A stretch of 10,793 nucleotides of DNA from Patescibacteria group bacterium (GTDB lineage Bacteria; Patescibacteriota; Minisyncoccia; Phycocordibacterales; Phycocordibacteraceae): NCBI GenBank assembly GCA_019246385.1, contig JAFAQP010000102.1:1-10793 (forward strand). Direction: 5' to 3'. Made by a program: the position numbers and the translations under genes. The notes beneath the pieces were generated by a model. That model was not told the origin of the DNA. It searched no databases and was given only the letters and a program-made list of their open reading frames with translations. This document shows, piece by piece, positions 1 to 5,583 of this stretch. Position 1 is the first letter of the stretch; each line of letters begins with the position of its first letter.

Positions 1-218
1 CGAAAGGCAAGCCCCACGGGGATATTTTTGTCGGAAAGCCGAATGGTTTCCGAGGAGAGGGGACTCAGCTTCGTCATTTCCGAAAGCACGAGCTCGGCCA
101 CTTCGCCGGTATTTGAGAGATCCTTTTCATGCTTAAGAGATGCGTTAAGGACAAGAACTTGCAGTGCATCGCTTGATTCGGGCATCTCGCAATCTTGTTT
201 CTCCTTGGGCCGATACAT
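1..218 (-). CDS. NAD(P)H-dependent FMN reductase / flavodoxin-like oxidoreductase, N-terminal fragment
   Basis: The minus strand encodes 72 residues before running off the window edge. After a short charged leader (MYRPKEKQ...) comes QVLVLNASLKHE, a beta strand followed by the N-A-S-L loop typical of the flavodoxin-like fold of NADPH-dependent FMN reductases, where this loop holds the FMN phosphate. A helix (DLSNTGEVAELVLSEM) and a second strand ending in NIPVGL follow, also in family style. The ATG at 218 is chosen because an extended -10 element (TG-C-TACACT) ends 8 bases upstream; a second in-frame ATG at 185 would remove only 11 residues, and AAGGAG lies rather far (15 bases) in front of it. 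The gene is divergent from another redox-type protein at 309. Cofactor and substrate cannot be judged from a fragment. Confidence 0.72.
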   Translation of the reverse strand, partial: MYRPKEKQDCEMPESSDALQVLVLNASLKHEKDLSNTGEVAELVLSEMTKLSPLSSETIRLSDKNIPVGLAF

Positions 219-226
219 AAGCTGAA

Positions 227-273
227 AGTGTAGCAGATACGGACGGTTTTTCGAATGCCGTCTATGCTACACT
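227..273. promoter_or_regulatory. Divergent promoter pair with extended -10 elements in an inverted repeat
   Basis: AGTGTAGCA at 227-235 and its exact reverse complement TGCTACACT at 265-273 each read, in the outward direction, as an extended -10 (TGC-TACACT). The symmetry continues inward for several bases with mismatches (GATACGG against TAGACGG when both arms are read in the same orientation). The minus copy lies 8 bases before the ATG at 218. The plus copy would give the gene at 309 a leader of roughly 30 bases. No clear -35 hexamer is visible for either. The arms may also bind a dimeric regulator, which is inference. Confidence 0.55.
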
Positions 274-308
274 GCCTATCCGTTTTATCGGCTAGCTAAA
301 AGAATCAC

Positions 309-947
309 ATGAAAAAAGTCGCGATATTGGGAGCCGGCATGGTCGGCCAGACGCTCGCAGGAGGATTCAGTAAACATGGTTATGAAGTAGTTATCGGAAC
401 GCACGATGTTTCCAAACACGAAGGCGATCCCTCGCTTTCGCATATCCCCGTTTTGCCCTATGCCGATGCCGCGAAGGAAGGCGAACTCATCGTCTTTGCG
501 GTTAAGGGCTCGGCGGCCGAAGACGTGGCAAAGGAAATAGCAGAATCCCTGAAAGGGAAAACCGTCATCGACACCACGAATCCGATAGCCGACGCCGCGC
601 CTGAAGGCGGCGTACTGAACTTTTTTACTTCGCTACACGACTCTCTCATGGAGCGCCTGCAAAAGATCGTGCCGGAAGCGCGTTTCGTTAAGGCGTGGAA
701 CAGCGTCGGCGCGAGCACAATGGTGAATCCGGATTTCGGAGGCGTGCGCCCGAGCATGTTCATCTGCGGCAACGACGAAGTCGCGAGGAAGGAAGTGGCG
801 ACTCTCCTTGATCAGTTCGGATGGGATACGGAGGATATGGGCGGCGCAGTAGCCGCCCGCGCCATAGAGCCTCTGTGCATCCTCTGGTGTATTCCCGGCA
901 TCGCAAAGAACGACTGGGGCAAGCGAGCTTTCAAGCTTCTTAGATAA
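309..947 (+). CDS. NADPH-dependent F420 reductase-like Rossmann oxidoreductase (COG2085 type)
   Basis: A 212-residue protein starting with a textbook dinucleotide-binding Rossmann motif, AILGAGMVGQTLAGGF (GxGxxG at about residues 8-13), then VVIGTHD, where family members carry the G-T/S-R that reads the NADP phosphate. The strand IVFAVKG and the segment VIDTTNPI follow, and VKAWNSVGA in the middle is characteristic of COG2085 predicted dinucleotide-binding enzymes and F420:NADP oxidoreductases. The C-terminus (ARAIEPLCILWCIPG) forms the short helical cap. The length matches the family. Nothing shows that this organism makes F420, so the true hydride partner is unknown. There is no Shine-Dalgarno sequence before the ATG. 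It is divergent from a flavodoxin-fold gene, giving a pair of putative redox enzymes sharing one regulatory region. Confidence 0.85.
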   Translation: MKKVAILGAGMVGQTLAGGFSKHGYEVVIGTHDVSKHEGDPSLSHIPVLPYADAAKEGELIVFAVKGSAAEDVAKEIAESLKGKTVIDTTNPIADAAPEGGVLNFFTSLHDSLMERLQKIVPEARFVKAWNSVGASTMVNPDFGGVRPSMFICGNDEVARKEVATLLDQFGWDTEDMGGAVAARAIEPLCILWCIPGIAKNDWGKRAFKLLR

Positions 948-965
948 CTATCCACAGCATTCCGC

Positions 966-994
966 TTGCATTAGAACGATCGTTCTAATATGCT
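966..994 (+). promoter_or_regulatory. lexA promoter with SOS box in the spacer
   Basis: TTGCAT at 966-971 and TATGCT at 989-994 are separated by exactly 17 bases. That spacer is occupied by a 20-bp perfect palindrome at 970-989 (ATTAGAACGA and its reverse complement) whose core is GAAC-GATC-GTTC (974-985), the GAAC-N4-GTTC box recognised by LexA in Gram-positive-type SOS systems. LexA bound here would directly block RNA polymerase. The -10 ends 6 bases before the ATG at 1001, so the transcript is predicted to be leaderless. The match of operator and downstream repressor gene makes autoregulation very likely. Confidence 0.9.
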
Positions 995-1000
995 GTGCGG

Positions 1001-1564
1001 ATGATAACCTCACCCGCAAAACTGCGCCTTTTTTACAAACACCATCGCCGCATGCCGAGCTACGCGGAGATGATGAAGCTCTATGGCTATCGCTCCAAAG
1101 CCGCCGTCTTTTATCTCGTGCGGAAATTCATAAGCGACGGCGTCATTACAAAAGACAAGAACGGCCGACTCATCCCGAAAAACCTCTACGGAAATATTTC
1201 GGTTCTCGGATACGTGGAAGCAGGATTTCCATCTCCGGCCGAGGAAGAACTGATAGACACGATGAGCCTCGATGAATACCTGATATCGAACAAGGAAGCG
1301 ACTTTTATGCTTAAGGTAAAAGGAGATTCCATGATAGATGCGGGCATCATGGAAGGGGACATGGTGCTTGTGGAGCGGGGCAAGCAGCCCAAGCCCGGAG
1401 CAATAGTCATCGCGCAGGTCGACGGCGACTATACGATGAAATATCTCCGCATGAGGAACGGCCAGCCGTATCTCGAACCGGCGAATAAAAAGTATCCGCC
1501 CATTTATCCGGAGAGCGACCTGCGCGTCGAAGCGGTCGTCTCGGCGGTCATTCGCCGATACTAA
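1001..1564 (+). CDS. lexA: LexA repressor, SOS response regulator with self-cleavage domain
   Basis: A 187-residue two-domain protein. Residues 1-60 form a winged helix-turn-helix (MPSYAEMMKLYGYRSKAAVF then LVRKFISDGVI), equivalent to the LexA DNA-binding domain. Residues about 65-187 are the S24 autoprotease domain: cleavage site EAGFPSP with Ala74-Gly75, nucleophile Ser110 in KGDSMIDAGI, and general base Lys147 in YTMKYL. The Ser-Lys spacing of 37 residues equals that of E. coli LexA and UmuD. It should repress SOS genes and cleave itself on activated RecA. The EAGFPSP site also resembles UmuD, and with umuC directly downstream the cleaved C-terminal domain could double as a UmuD-prime-like partner (inference). 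ATG 1001 is preferred over an in-frame GTG at 995 because the -10 hexamer ends 6 bases before the ATG, so the predicted transcript begins at 1001. Confidence 0.93.
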   Translation: MITSPAKLRLFYKHHRRMPSYAEMMKLYGYRSKAAVFYLVRKFISDGVITKDKNGRLIPKNLYGNISVLGYVEAGFPSPAEEELIDTMSLDEYLISNKEATFMLKVKGDSMIDAGIMEGDMVLVERGKQPKPGAIVIAQVDGDYTMKYLRMRNGQPYLEPANKKYPPIYPESDLRVEAVVSAVIRRY

Positions 1565-1565
1565 G

Positions 1566-2858
1566 ATGCCGTTCTCCATCCAATCGTTTCCGCGGGCCAT
1601 ACTTCACGTCGACGGCGACGCGTTCTTTTCTTCCTGCGAAACAGCGATGAATCCTTCCCTGCGGGGAAAGCCAGTGATCACCGGAAAGGAGCGCGGCATC
1701 GTCGCTTCGTTAAGCTATGAAGCAAAAGCGCGCGGCGTCAAAAGAGGAATGATAATTTCCGAGGCGCGCCGAGTCTGTCCGGAGGCGGTCATTCTTTCTT
1801 CGGATTATGAGACATACAGCCTTTTTTCAAAGCGGATGTTCTCCATCGTACGGCGCTATACGCCGGATGTGGAAGAGTACTCCATCGATGAATGTTTCGC
1901 CGATCTGACCGGGTTGCGGCGTTCGCTGAATATGCCGTATGAGCGCGCAGCGTCAAAAATCAAGCAGGACCTCGAAGGAGAACTCGGCATGACATTTTCC
2001 GTAGGCTTGGGGCCCAATAAATCGATCGCAAAATTGGGTTCAAAATGGAAAAAGCCTTCCGGCCTCACCATCATTCCCGCGTATGCCGTGCACCATTACC
2101 TGAAGGAGTTCAGGATCGACCGCGTGTGGGGCATCGGCCGGCAGACGAGCGCTTTCCTTGCGAAATACGGGATCCGTACGGCGTATGACCTGGCTTTGAA
2201 ACCGGAACGCTGGGTAGAAGACAGGCTTTCAAAACCGTATCGGGAAATATGGCAGGAATTGCGAGGGAAATTCGTTATGCCGCTTTCTCTTGAAGAAAAA
2301 CACGACTACCAGTCCATAAGCAAAACGAAGACCTTTACGCCGCCTTCGACCGACAAGAACTTCATTTTTTCGCAGCTTTGCAAGAATGCCGAAAACGCCT
2401 GCACGAAGATGCGGCGGCATGGCTTGGCGACGAAAAAAATATTCTTTTATCTGAAAACGCAGGAATTCCGGCATCACGGTCTTGAGATAACGCTTGCGCA
2501 TGAGACTGCGGTTCCGAACGAGCTTATCCGGCTTATCGGGAATGTCTTCGATGAGGTCTATAAAGAGGGGAGGAAGTATCGCGCGACAGGGATCGTGCTC
2601 ATGGATCTTTTTCCAGAAGGCAGGGTACAGCAGGATCTCTTTGGCGCTACAGCCGGACTCGAAAAATGGCGCCGCGTATACGCCACGGTAGATATGCTCG
2701 ATGGTAAGTACGGAAAGCACACTGTTTTTCTCGCCTCCACTTTTACGGCCCTCAAAAAGGGAACAGGAAAATCCCGACCAAGCGCTGTCCGTGATCTATT
2801 CAATGGAGAGAACGCGCGTCAGCGGGTTCATATTCCCATGCTCGGGCAGGTAGGGTAG
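1566..2858 (+). CDS. umuC: Y-family translesion DNA polymerase, UmuC-like (Pol V catalytic subunit type)
   Basis: A 430-residue error-prone polymerase. The palm carries metal ligands Asp16 in LHVDGDAFF and Asp108-Glu109 in YSIDECF; Phe21 is the expected steric gate against ribonucleotides, and SYEAKARGVKRGM is the family's nucleotide-binding segment. VGLGPNKSIAKLGSKWKKP and VWGIG (helix-hairpin-helix) mark the thumb region, and the little-finger domain follows. The C-terminal part LMDLFPEGRVQQDLF then VDMLDGKYGKHTVFLAS parallels the DUF4113 tail of E. coli UmuC; QQDLF (355-359) is a sliding-clamp binding motif. FSSCE near the start and the total length (E. coli UmuC 422) also favour UmuC over DinB. 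It starts one base after the lexA stop with no Shine-Dalgarno sequence, so it is co-transcribed from the SOS promoter and probably translated by coupling. The final ~40 residues are not conserved by eye. Confidence 0.9.
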   Translation: MPFSIQSFPRAILHVDGDAFFSSCETAMNPSLRGKPVITGKERGIVASLSYEAKARGVKRGMIISEARRVCPEAVILSSDYETYSLFSKRMFSIVRRYTPDVEEYSIDECFADLTGLRRSLNMPYERAASKIKQDLEGELGMTFSVGLGPNKSIAKLGSKWKKPSGLTIIPAYAVHHYLKEFRIDRVWGIGRQTSAFLAKYGIRTAYDLALKPERWVEDRLSKPYREIWQELRGKFVMPLSLEEKHDYQSISKTKTFTPPSTDKNFIFSQLCKNAENACTKMRRHGLATKKIFFYLKTQEFRHHGLEITLAHETAVPNELIRLIGNVFDEVYKEGRKYRATGIVLMDLFPEGRVQQDLFGATAGLEKWRRVYATVDMLDGKYGKHTVFLASTFTALKKGTGKSRPSAVRDLFNGENARQRVHIPMLGQVG

Positions 2859-2875
2859 AAGGAATAGCAGCGCGC

Positions 2876-3427
2876 CTAGATAAGGGTAAAGGCGACCGCC
2901 GACGACATCGCGGTATACGAGCCGATGATAAGAGCCTTCCAAAGCGTTTCTCCGAAGCCTGGAAAATTGTTGAAAAGAACGAGGCCGAGTAGTTGTACGG
3001 CAAGCGAAATGACATAGAGGTACGTTACTTTTCCGCTGATGTACCGCAGTTGGTGGTGGCTTTTGATAAGGTCTTTGTCGTTCTTGTAAATAAGCAGGGC
3101 CGTTAGCAATATTATAAAAAAAAGTATGCCGAAAATATTCAACCAGGGCAGGTGCTGCGCCAGAGAAACTGAGCTTCCGAGCGCCTGCCCGAGGCCGACG
3201 CCCAAAAAAGCTCCCGCGGCCCCTCGCGCGAGTTCCAATACATGAGAGCGTTTGAGAGAGAACGAGCCGATCGAAAGAAGATTTTTTTCTATGAGCTTTT
3301 CTTCTTCTTCTATTTTTTCAAGGTCCGCTTCTTCCTTCTTTTCTATCGCTATGAGCCTTTCTTCGACGCTCTCCACCTTCGCCAGCCGCTCATCGATCGT
3401 TTTTAATTCAGCCGCTACGTCTGCCAT
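2876..3427 (-). CDS. Membrane protein with N-terminal coiled coil and about four transmembrane helices
   Basis: A 183-residue protein not confidently recognised. Residues 1-60 are very rich in Glu and Lys with heptad-like spacing (ERLAKVESVEERLIAIEKK), so probably a cytoplasmic coiled coil. Hydrophobic segments follow at about 66-84 (LARGAAGAFLGVGLGQAL), 96-114 (IFGILFFIILLTALLIY), 133-152 and 163-183. The RGAAGAFLG element and helix pattern faintly recall DUF2391-type integral membrane proteins, but I would not assign that. ATG 3427 is preferred over one 6 codons upstream because a TATTAT -10 (3439-3434) ends 6 bases before it, and the longer start would lie inside the promoter. It is convergent with umuC across 17 bases that hold no obvious hairpin. 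Confidence 0.75.
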   Translation of the reverse strand: MADVAAELKTIDERLAKVESVEERLIAIEKKEEADLEKIEEEEKLIEKNLLSIGSFSLKRSHVLELARGAAGAFLGVGLGQALGSSVSLAQHLPWLNIFGILFFIILLTALLIYKNDKDLIKSHHQLRYISGKVTYLYVISLAVQLLGLVLFNNFPGFGETLWKALIIGSYTAMSSAVAFTLI

Positions 3428-3433
3428 GTCTAT

Positions 3434-3439
3434 ATAATA
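3434..3439 (-). promoter_or_regulatory. -10 element TATTAT, leaderless start for the coiled-coil membrane protein
   Basis: Reading on the minus strand, TATTAT is followed by ATAGAC and then the ATG at 3427, so the predicted transcription start falls on the start codon. TTGCTT copies upstream lie at non-standard spacings (14 and 19 bases), so no firm -35 is called. Confidence 0.6.
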
Positions 3440-3545
3440 AGGCAATTTTTAAGAAGCAAAGCAAGACGAGTGGAATAATCGAAAAAACCGATATTCACAG
3501 GAATGCAACCCGGCTCGCACGGGACGCGACACAAGTGATACGCTC

Positions 3546-3551
3546 TAATTA
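3546..3551 (+). promoter_or_regulatory. -10 element TAATTA before the GDPD gene
   Basis: TAATTA is followed by ATACG and the ATG at 3557, a 5-base spacing close to the 6 bases seen at most genes here. No Shine-Dalgarno sequence and no good -35 are present. This is the weakest member of the leaderless set. Confidence 0.45.
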
Positions 3552-3556
3552 ATACG

Positions 3557-4294
3557 ATGCGCAAGCTCATTGAAGAGCAATTTGCGGGAAGAAAGCTTCC
3601 TCTTGTGATGGCACACCGCGGTGGAAGCGCGCAAGGCAAGGAGAACGCCCTGTCAACCGTACGAAACGCGCTCGCCATATATCCGGAAGCGATGATAGAG
3701 CTCGACGTCAGGAAAAGCAGGGATGGCGTACTATATTGCTACCATGGGGCCGAACCTTTTGGCGTGATCGCAGCAACGTTTTTCGGTCTTTTCTCTTTTT
3801 CTTTTATAGAGCGGATCTCGGGGAAGCATTCCACTCTTAAATCCATGTTCGATGCGATACCCGATAGCGTTATTTTTTATCTCGATCTTAAAGATACTTC
3901 CATAACCGCCGACGATCTCAGGCCTCTGGTTTCAGGAAGAAGAAACATTTGGATCGCACCGTTTTGGGGTGTAGCGCAGCTGAAGGCGCTTAGAGAAGGA
4001 TTGGGAGACGGTTTTGCGTACTCCCTGAATCATATGGCCTTTTTTCCGCGCCACACCGCACGCGCGCTCAGAGGATATGCCGACCTCATTCAGCTCTGGC
4101 GATGGAACTGGAACCAAAAGACCGTCTCGGAGATCGAAAATGAAGGCATCATTTGTCACCTGGTTCATTGGTTCGTGTCCGAAGAAAAAGCGAGAGAATT
4201 GAGTCGTCTGTCCAAATATCAGGGAGAATTTATCGTATGCGAAGACATGAAAAAAGAACTCGCGCTTGAACAGCTTGAAGCGGTGCCGATATAA
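3557..4294 (+). CDS. Glycerophosphodiester phosphodiesterase family protein (divergent)
   Basis: A 245-residue TIM-barrel protein of the GDPD family, which hydrolyses glycerophosphodiesters to glycerol-3-phosphate and an alcohol. The signature is clear at the N-terminus: AHRGG with His20-Arg21, KEN in place of PENT at 28-30, IELDVRKSRDGVLYCYHG with acidic ligands Glu48 and Asp50 and the second catalytic His63. YLDLKD at about 108-113 sits where families usually show an (E/D)xK strand. The second half is divergent: the usual HDxxLxRTT after the second histidine is replaced by HGAEPFGVIAATFF and a hydrophobic run to about residue 84, which might insert into or touch a membrane. No signal peptide is visible, so it is probably cytoplasmic. 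The substrate may differ from glycerophosphodiesters. Confidence 0.78.
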   Translation: MRKLIEEQFAGRKLPLVMAHRGGSAQGKENALSTVRNALAIYPEAMIELDVRKSRDGVLYCYHGAEPFGVIAATFFGLFSFSFIERISGKHSTLKSMFDAIPDSVIFYLDLKDTSITADDLRPLVSGRRNIWIAPFWGVAQLKALREGLGDGFAYSLNHMAFFPRHTARALRGYADLIQLWRWNWNQKTVSEIENEGIICHLVHWFVSEEKARELSRLSKYQGEFIVCEDMKKELALEQLEAVPI

Positions 4295-4315
4295 GCGCCG
4301 CGTATTCCGCAATTG

Positions 4316-4477
4316 TTATTTGGCCATCTTCCCGCCCTTCGCTTTGTTCGAGAGACGCGCCTTGCCTTTGTGTTCAAGTCGGCCCGCTCGGCCGCGGCGC
4401 TGCGCTTTCTCGCGATTTTCCATCTGCCTGAGTTTCGCTTCGTGACGGTGAAGCAATGTATCCACTTTGGTTGCCAT
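4316..4477 (-). CDS. Small basic hypothetical protein, 53 residues
   Basis: A short minus-strand frame easily missed by length filters. The product starts MATKVDTLLHRHEAKLRQME and ends KGGKMAK; it is strongly basic (many Lys and Arg), lacks hydrophobic stretches and cysteines, and looks helical in its first half and disordered and Lys/Arg/Gly-rich in its second half (RRGRAGRLEHKGKARLSNKA). It may bind nucleic acid or the ribosome, but that is a guess from composition only. Support for it being a gene comes from its fit between neighbours and from a consensus-like TATACT -10 (4490-4485) ending 7 bases before the ATG, the arrangement seen at other genes in the window. It converges on the GDPD gene with 21 bases between them. 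Confidence 0.68.
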   Translation of the reverse strand: MATKVDTLLHRHEAKLRQMENREKAQRRGRAGRLEHKGKARLSNKAKGGKMAK

Positions 4478-4484
4478 GGGAGGA

Positions 4485-4490
4485 AGTATA
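4485..4490 (-). promoter_or_regulatory. -10 element TATACT for the 53-aa basic protein
   Basis: On the minus strand TATACT is followed by 7 bases (TCCTCCC) and the ATG at 4477. The bases before the start are the opposite of a Shine-Dalgarno sequence, so leaderless initiation is implied. Confidence 0.6.
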
Positions 4491-4525
4491 AAGCGCGCGA
4501 CTGGAAGAAACAGTGAAGAAGTGTT

Positions 4526-5281
4526 TCAGCGGATCCCGATCACTGTCGCAAAGCGTCTTTCCGGTTCTCCGATCCTCACCGATCTCCTGTGTGAAAAATA
4601 TTTTCCCGAAGTCGCTGCCGTGTCGATATCGTCTATGTGAATGTGCCGGGCGCGCACCCCGGCAGCGAGGAGATCTTCGCGATTGTATCCGATCAGATCT
4701 ATCTTTGCCTCTTCGGACGAAACTTTGTCGGTAAAACGCTTCCATCGGGAAGAGCGGGGGATGTCCGATATCTTCTTAACGTACGAGTTCTTATGCACGC
4801 CCGGCCCTATCCTGACGAGAAGCTCAGAAACATCCGTGCCGAATTCTTCTCTCATCCTCAGGACGACCTTGGACGCGAGATTTTCACGGCTTGATTTAAA
4901 GCTTAAATGAGCGAGCGCGACTGCACGCGTGCGAGGATCAAGATAGGCGATAGGCAGGCAATCGGCCGTAAAAAGAAAGAGAAACAGTCCTTTTTCGTCC
5001 GTTATGAATGCGTCCGCTTTGACCGCGTCTTCCGGGATTCGCATTCCTCTTCCTTTCTGTTTTACTCGCACCCTGCGGATACTATCTGCATCGTTTACCG
5101 ACATGGCGACGCATTCGTCGAAACGTGCGCCGAGCGAACGAAGGAAGCGCATCCGATTAGCGCGCACTTCTTTCCTGGGACCGTATTTGAAGGACATATT
5201 CCCGAAAGATCGATCCGAATAGCCGTACACCAAACCAGCGGATGCGCGTAAGAGCGCATGCGATATGTCGTTTGTAGACAC
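4526..5281 (-). CDS. Laccase-domain (PgeF/YfiH family) protein with a substituted active-site histidine
   Basis: A 251-residue protein of the multicopper polyphenol oxidase laccase family (PF02578), whose members act as purine nucleoside phosphorylase/deaminase-type enzymes or peptidoglycan-editing factors. Family landmarks: ADAFITDEKGLFLFLFTADCLP with Cys108, ALAHLSF with His125, IGPGVHKNSY, and the C-terminal KYFSHRRS and ATVIGI matching the usual FFSYRRD...MA.lI. The zinc site of the family uses His from a QVHG motif plus the Cys and His above. Here the QVHG position reads SVND (61-64), so the first histidine is Asn63, and HAGWRG is changed to HLSFKS. The GTG start at 5281 overlaps by one base the TAG stop of the upstream gene (TAGTG), so translation is coupled. 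Activity may be lost or altered. Confidence 0.82.
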   Translation of the reverse strand: MSTNDISHALLRASAGLVYGYSDRSFGNMSFKYGPRKEVRANRMRFLRSLGARFDECVAMSVNDADSIRRVRVKQKGRGMRIPEDAVKADAFITDEKGLFLFLFTADCLPIAYLDPRTRAVALAHLSFKSSRENLASKVVLRMREEFGTDVSELLVRIGPGVHKNSYVKKISDIPRSSRWKRFTDKVSSEEAKIDLIGYNREDLLAAGVRARHIHIDDIDTAATSGKYFSHRRSVRIGEPERRFATVIGIR

Positions 5282-5547
5282 TAGCTTTTTCTATTCTTTT
5301 TTTTGACTTCGGCGAGCCCCTGGCGGATGCCCTCCTTTACATCCCGCTCGAACTCAAGAAGAAGTTCGGCGGCTTTGCGCAACTCCTGTCTTGCCTTTTC
5401 CCGGCTGGGCTTCGTTCCTTGCCATTTTTTTTCTGCCTCTTTAGCTAGCGAATCGGTCTTCTTTTTTAGCAAGTCGACATGCGCCGCTGCATTGACGACC
5501 GCATCACGTGCAGCTTTGACCGTGCTGGAACTTTTTCTTTGTTTCAT
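5281..5547 (-). CDS. Small basic helical protein of unknown function, 88 residues
   Basis: The product MKQRKSSSTVKAARDAVVNA... is almost entirely predicted helix, with alternating Ala-rich and Lys/Glu-rich segments (DLLKKKTDSLAKEAEKKW, then KARQELRKAAELLLEFERDV) and a basic tail KKKNRKS. It has no cysteine or transmembrane segment. It superficially resembles small histone-like or phasin-like coiled-coil proteins, but I do not recognise a family. Its stop overlaps the GTG of the laccase-family gene by one base, so the two form an operon. A strong promoter lies immediately upstream (TTGACA at 5583-5578, 16-base spacer, TATACT at 5561-5556), ending 8 bases before the ATG. Confidence 0.75.
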   Translation of the reverse strand: MKQRKSSSTVKAARDAVVNAAAHVDLLKKKTDSLAKEAEKKWQGTKPSREKARQELRKAAELLLEFERDVKEGIRQGLAEVKKKNRKS

Positions 5548-5555
5548 AGCACAGA

Positions 5556-5583
5556 AGTATACGTCTGCTTAATACCATGTCAA
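5556..5583 (-). promoter_or_regulatory. Consensus-like sigma70 promoter for the 88-aa/laccase operon
   Basis: On the minus strand a perfect TTGACA (5583-5578) and TATACT (5561-5556) are 16 bases apart. The -35 contains the TGA stop codon of the drug exporter gene (5582-5580), so the promoter starts inside the preceding gene. Eight bases separate the -10 from the ATG at 5547. This is one of the best promoters in the window. Confidence 0.8.

Noticed and set aside
28..225. A 65-codon plus-strand frame at the left edge
   Set aside because: The minus strand encodes a recognisable flavodoxin-fold N-terminus with its own promoter; the plus frame has no features.
995..1000. GTG at 995 as the lexA start
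   Set aside because: It lies between the -10 hexamer and the predicted transcription start, so it should not be in the mRNA.
1010..1600. A 196-codon minus-strand frame over lexA
   Set aside because: The plus strand carries an intact LexA with catalytic residues and an SOS promoter; the antisense frame has no motif or promoter.
4526..5582. Alternative genetic code with TGA recoded, as in some CPR lineages
   Set aside because: TGA ends the laccase-family and MFS genes at sensible C-termini, and no TGA occurs inside well-conserved domains.
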